A stretch of 64,000 nt of DNA from Halosegnis longus (GTDB lineage Archaea; Halobacteriota; Halobacteria; Halobacteriales; Haloarculaceae): positions 2,046,001 to 2,110,000 of the forward strand of contig NZ_QKNW01000001.1 of the NCBI RefSeq assembly GCF_009663395.1, given 5' to 3'. Of the stretch, positions 63,097-64,000 are shown in pieces. Both the position numbers and the translations under genes were made by a program. A model generated the notes under the pieces. The model saw only the letters and a list, made by a program, of their open reading frames with translations. It made no database searches and had not been told where the DNA came from. Within the stretch, counting starts at the first letter, position 1. Each line of letters begins with the position of its first letter.

Positions 63097-63713
63097 TGGT
63101 CCACGAGAACGAGCCGGCCCGCGCCGGCGCGGACCCCGAGGACGCCGAGGTCGGCGTCATCCTGACGCACGGCCGGGGCGCGACCGCACCCTCGATTCTC
63201 GCGATGGCACAGGAGTTCCCGCGCGAGGACGCCGCCTACGCCGCGCCGCAGGCGACGAACAACACGTGGTACCCCCACTCGTTCCTCGAGCCGGTCGAGA
63301 AGAACGAGCCGGGCCGCACCGACGGGCTGGCCGCCATCGACCGGCTCGTCTCCGAGTTCGTCGACGCCGGCATCCCCCGCGAGCGCATCCTGCTGGTCGG
63401 CTTCTCGCAGGGCGGCTGTCTCACGACCGAGTACGCCGCGCGGAACCCGACGGAGTACGGCGGCGTCGCCGCACTCTCGGGCGGGCTCATCGGTGACGAC
63501 CTCGGCGGCTACGAGGGCGACATGGAGGGGACCGAGGTGTTCCTCGGCTGCTCGGACGTGGACCCGCACATCCCGGTCGAGCGCGTCAACGACACCGAGG
63601 ACATCTTCGAGTCGCTGAACGCCACGGTCGAAAAGCGGCTCTACGAGGGGATGGGCCACGGCGTCAACGAGGACGAACTCGACTACCTGCGCGAGACGGT
63701 CACGAACCTCTAG
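63093..63713 (+). CDS. Phospholipase/carboxylesterase family alpha/beta hydrolase
   Basis: 206 residues. ILTHGRGATAPSIL holds the oxyanion region, GFSQGGCL the nucleophile Ser (about 112), SDVDPHIPVERV the Asp and GMGHGV the His. The fold is that of MhqD-type carboxylesterases; in Bacillus mhqD is paired with mhqE. Overlaps the VOC stop. ATG at 63096 is the alternative start. The stop interlocks with the convergent gene in CTAG. Confidence 0.88.
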   Translation: MMVHENEPARAGADPEDAEVGVILTHGRGATAPSILAMAQEFPREDAAYAAPQATNNTWYPHSFLEPVEKNEPGRTDGLAAIDRLVSEFVDAGIPRERILLVGFSQGGCLTTEYAARNPTEYGGVAALSGGLIGDDLGGYEGDMEGTEVFLGCSDVDPHIPVERVNDTEDIFESLNATVEKRLYEGMGHGVNEDELDYLRETVTNL

Positions 63714-63907
63714 TCGCGCCGGCGGTTCACGAGCACGGCGAGCACCGCGAGAAAGAGCAGTCCGACGAGCGCGGCCAGCCACGCGCGACTCCCCGACGAG
63801 CCGTCACCGTCGTCTCGGGAGTCGTCGGTCTCAAGGACGGGCGTCTCGCCGCCGGTCGATACGGTTACGTCGCCGAAGTCGAGTCTGAGGAAGGTGAACT
63901 CTGCCAT
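63710..63907 (-). CDS. Small C-terminally anchored membrane protein
   Basis: 65 residues: a beta-like start (FTFLRLDFGDVTVSTGG), an Asp/Ser/Gly-rich linker and one C-terminal helix (WLAALVGLLFLAVLAVLV) ending NRRRD. Looks like a tail-anchored surface or cytoplasmic protein. No family recognised. An upstream ATG eight codons earlier is less likely. Confidence 0.6.
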   Translation of the reverse strand: MAEFTFLRLDFGDVTVSTGGETPVLETDDSRDDGDGSSGSRAWLAALVGLLFLAVLAVLVNRRRD

Positions 63908-63991
63908 ACCGTCGTGTCGACGCGGGGGCACCTAACGATTCTGGCCGCGAGGAGTCAGTACACACTTGTGGACGGCACCCACAGCCAGGGT

Positions 63992-64000
63992 ATGGAACAA
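63992..64000 (+). CDS. Possible start of a gene running off the window
   Basis: ATGGAACAA after GGGT is the same context as many starts in this window; only three codons are visible, so this is a guess. Confidence 0.25.

Overview
The window is a contiguous piece of a haloarchaeal (class Halobacteria) chromosome. The evidence is high GC, very acidic predicted proteins, archaeal information-processing genes (TFE, TFS, RNase P proteins Pop5 and Rpp30, proteasome alpha, SBDS, Trm56, DacZ), halocyanins with twin-arginine signals, and many starts only 24-32 bases behind a TATA-like box, as in leaderless haloarchaeal mRNAs. Genus cannot be fixed from sequence alone. Coding density is very high. No gene-free stretch exceeds 300 bases; the longest are 29203-29447 and 35970-36167. 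I saw no rRNA, tRNA, CRISPR array, transposase or integrase.

Layout. 1-9083: end of a glycosyltransferase, a coiled-coil Met/Gly protein, a DUF2797 protein, a sugar epimerase, Trm56, a tfe-DUF2110-lipoprotein operon, a CinA-like protein, acyl-CoA dehydrogenase, endonuclease III with NUDIX, and a four-helix membrane protein. 9169-15545: an electron-transfer locus with halocyanin, a Rieske protein, a split b6-type cytochrome b and several small membrane proteins, ending with a NAD-kinase-like protein that lacks the catalytic motif. 15589-21240: two metallopeptidases, a second halocyanin, an SRPBCC protein, a small flavoprotein and CoaBC. 21241-29202: a nine-gene Mrp/Mnh-type cation/proton antiporter operon read leftward (E-F-G-MbhD-like-B-C-D plus two further NuoL/M-type subunits).

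29448-34061: purine phosphoribosyltransferase, two flavoproteins and two haloarchaeal proteins of unknown function. 34134-37100 is the accessory-looking part: two pilin-like surface proteins, one with an AT-rich, 43-residue-repeat tail joined by a polyglycine linker, the other ending in 24 aspartates, separated by AT-rich DNA. 37168-43765: HMG-CoA synthase, a regulator, two membrane hydrolase-like proteins, TFS, and a leftward set of an acidic zinc protein, an RHH-coiled-coil-zinc protein and a RecA/KaiC-like protein with a broken Walker A.

43806-53517: beta-RFAP synthase-like GHMP protein, RNase P Pop5, proteasome alpha, SBDS, FUN14, HflX, MoaC, RNase P Rpp30, a hydrolase, the c-di-AMP synthase gene dacZ followed by an MscS channel, and a hexapeptide acyltransferase. 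53548-64000: an XPB/Rad25-type helicase interrupted by a 488-residue intein, purD, a DUF255 thioredoxin-like protein, a DUF2342 zincin, and an HxlR regulator divergent from a VOC dioxygenase-like gene and a carboxylesterase, which looks like a quinone/electrophile response cassette.

The best leads are the repeat-tailed pilin, the HxlR cassette with its GTTAC elements, the paired repeats upstream of dacZ, the inteinated helicase, and three family members that have lost signature residues (NAD kinase-like, RecA-like, antiporter subunit).
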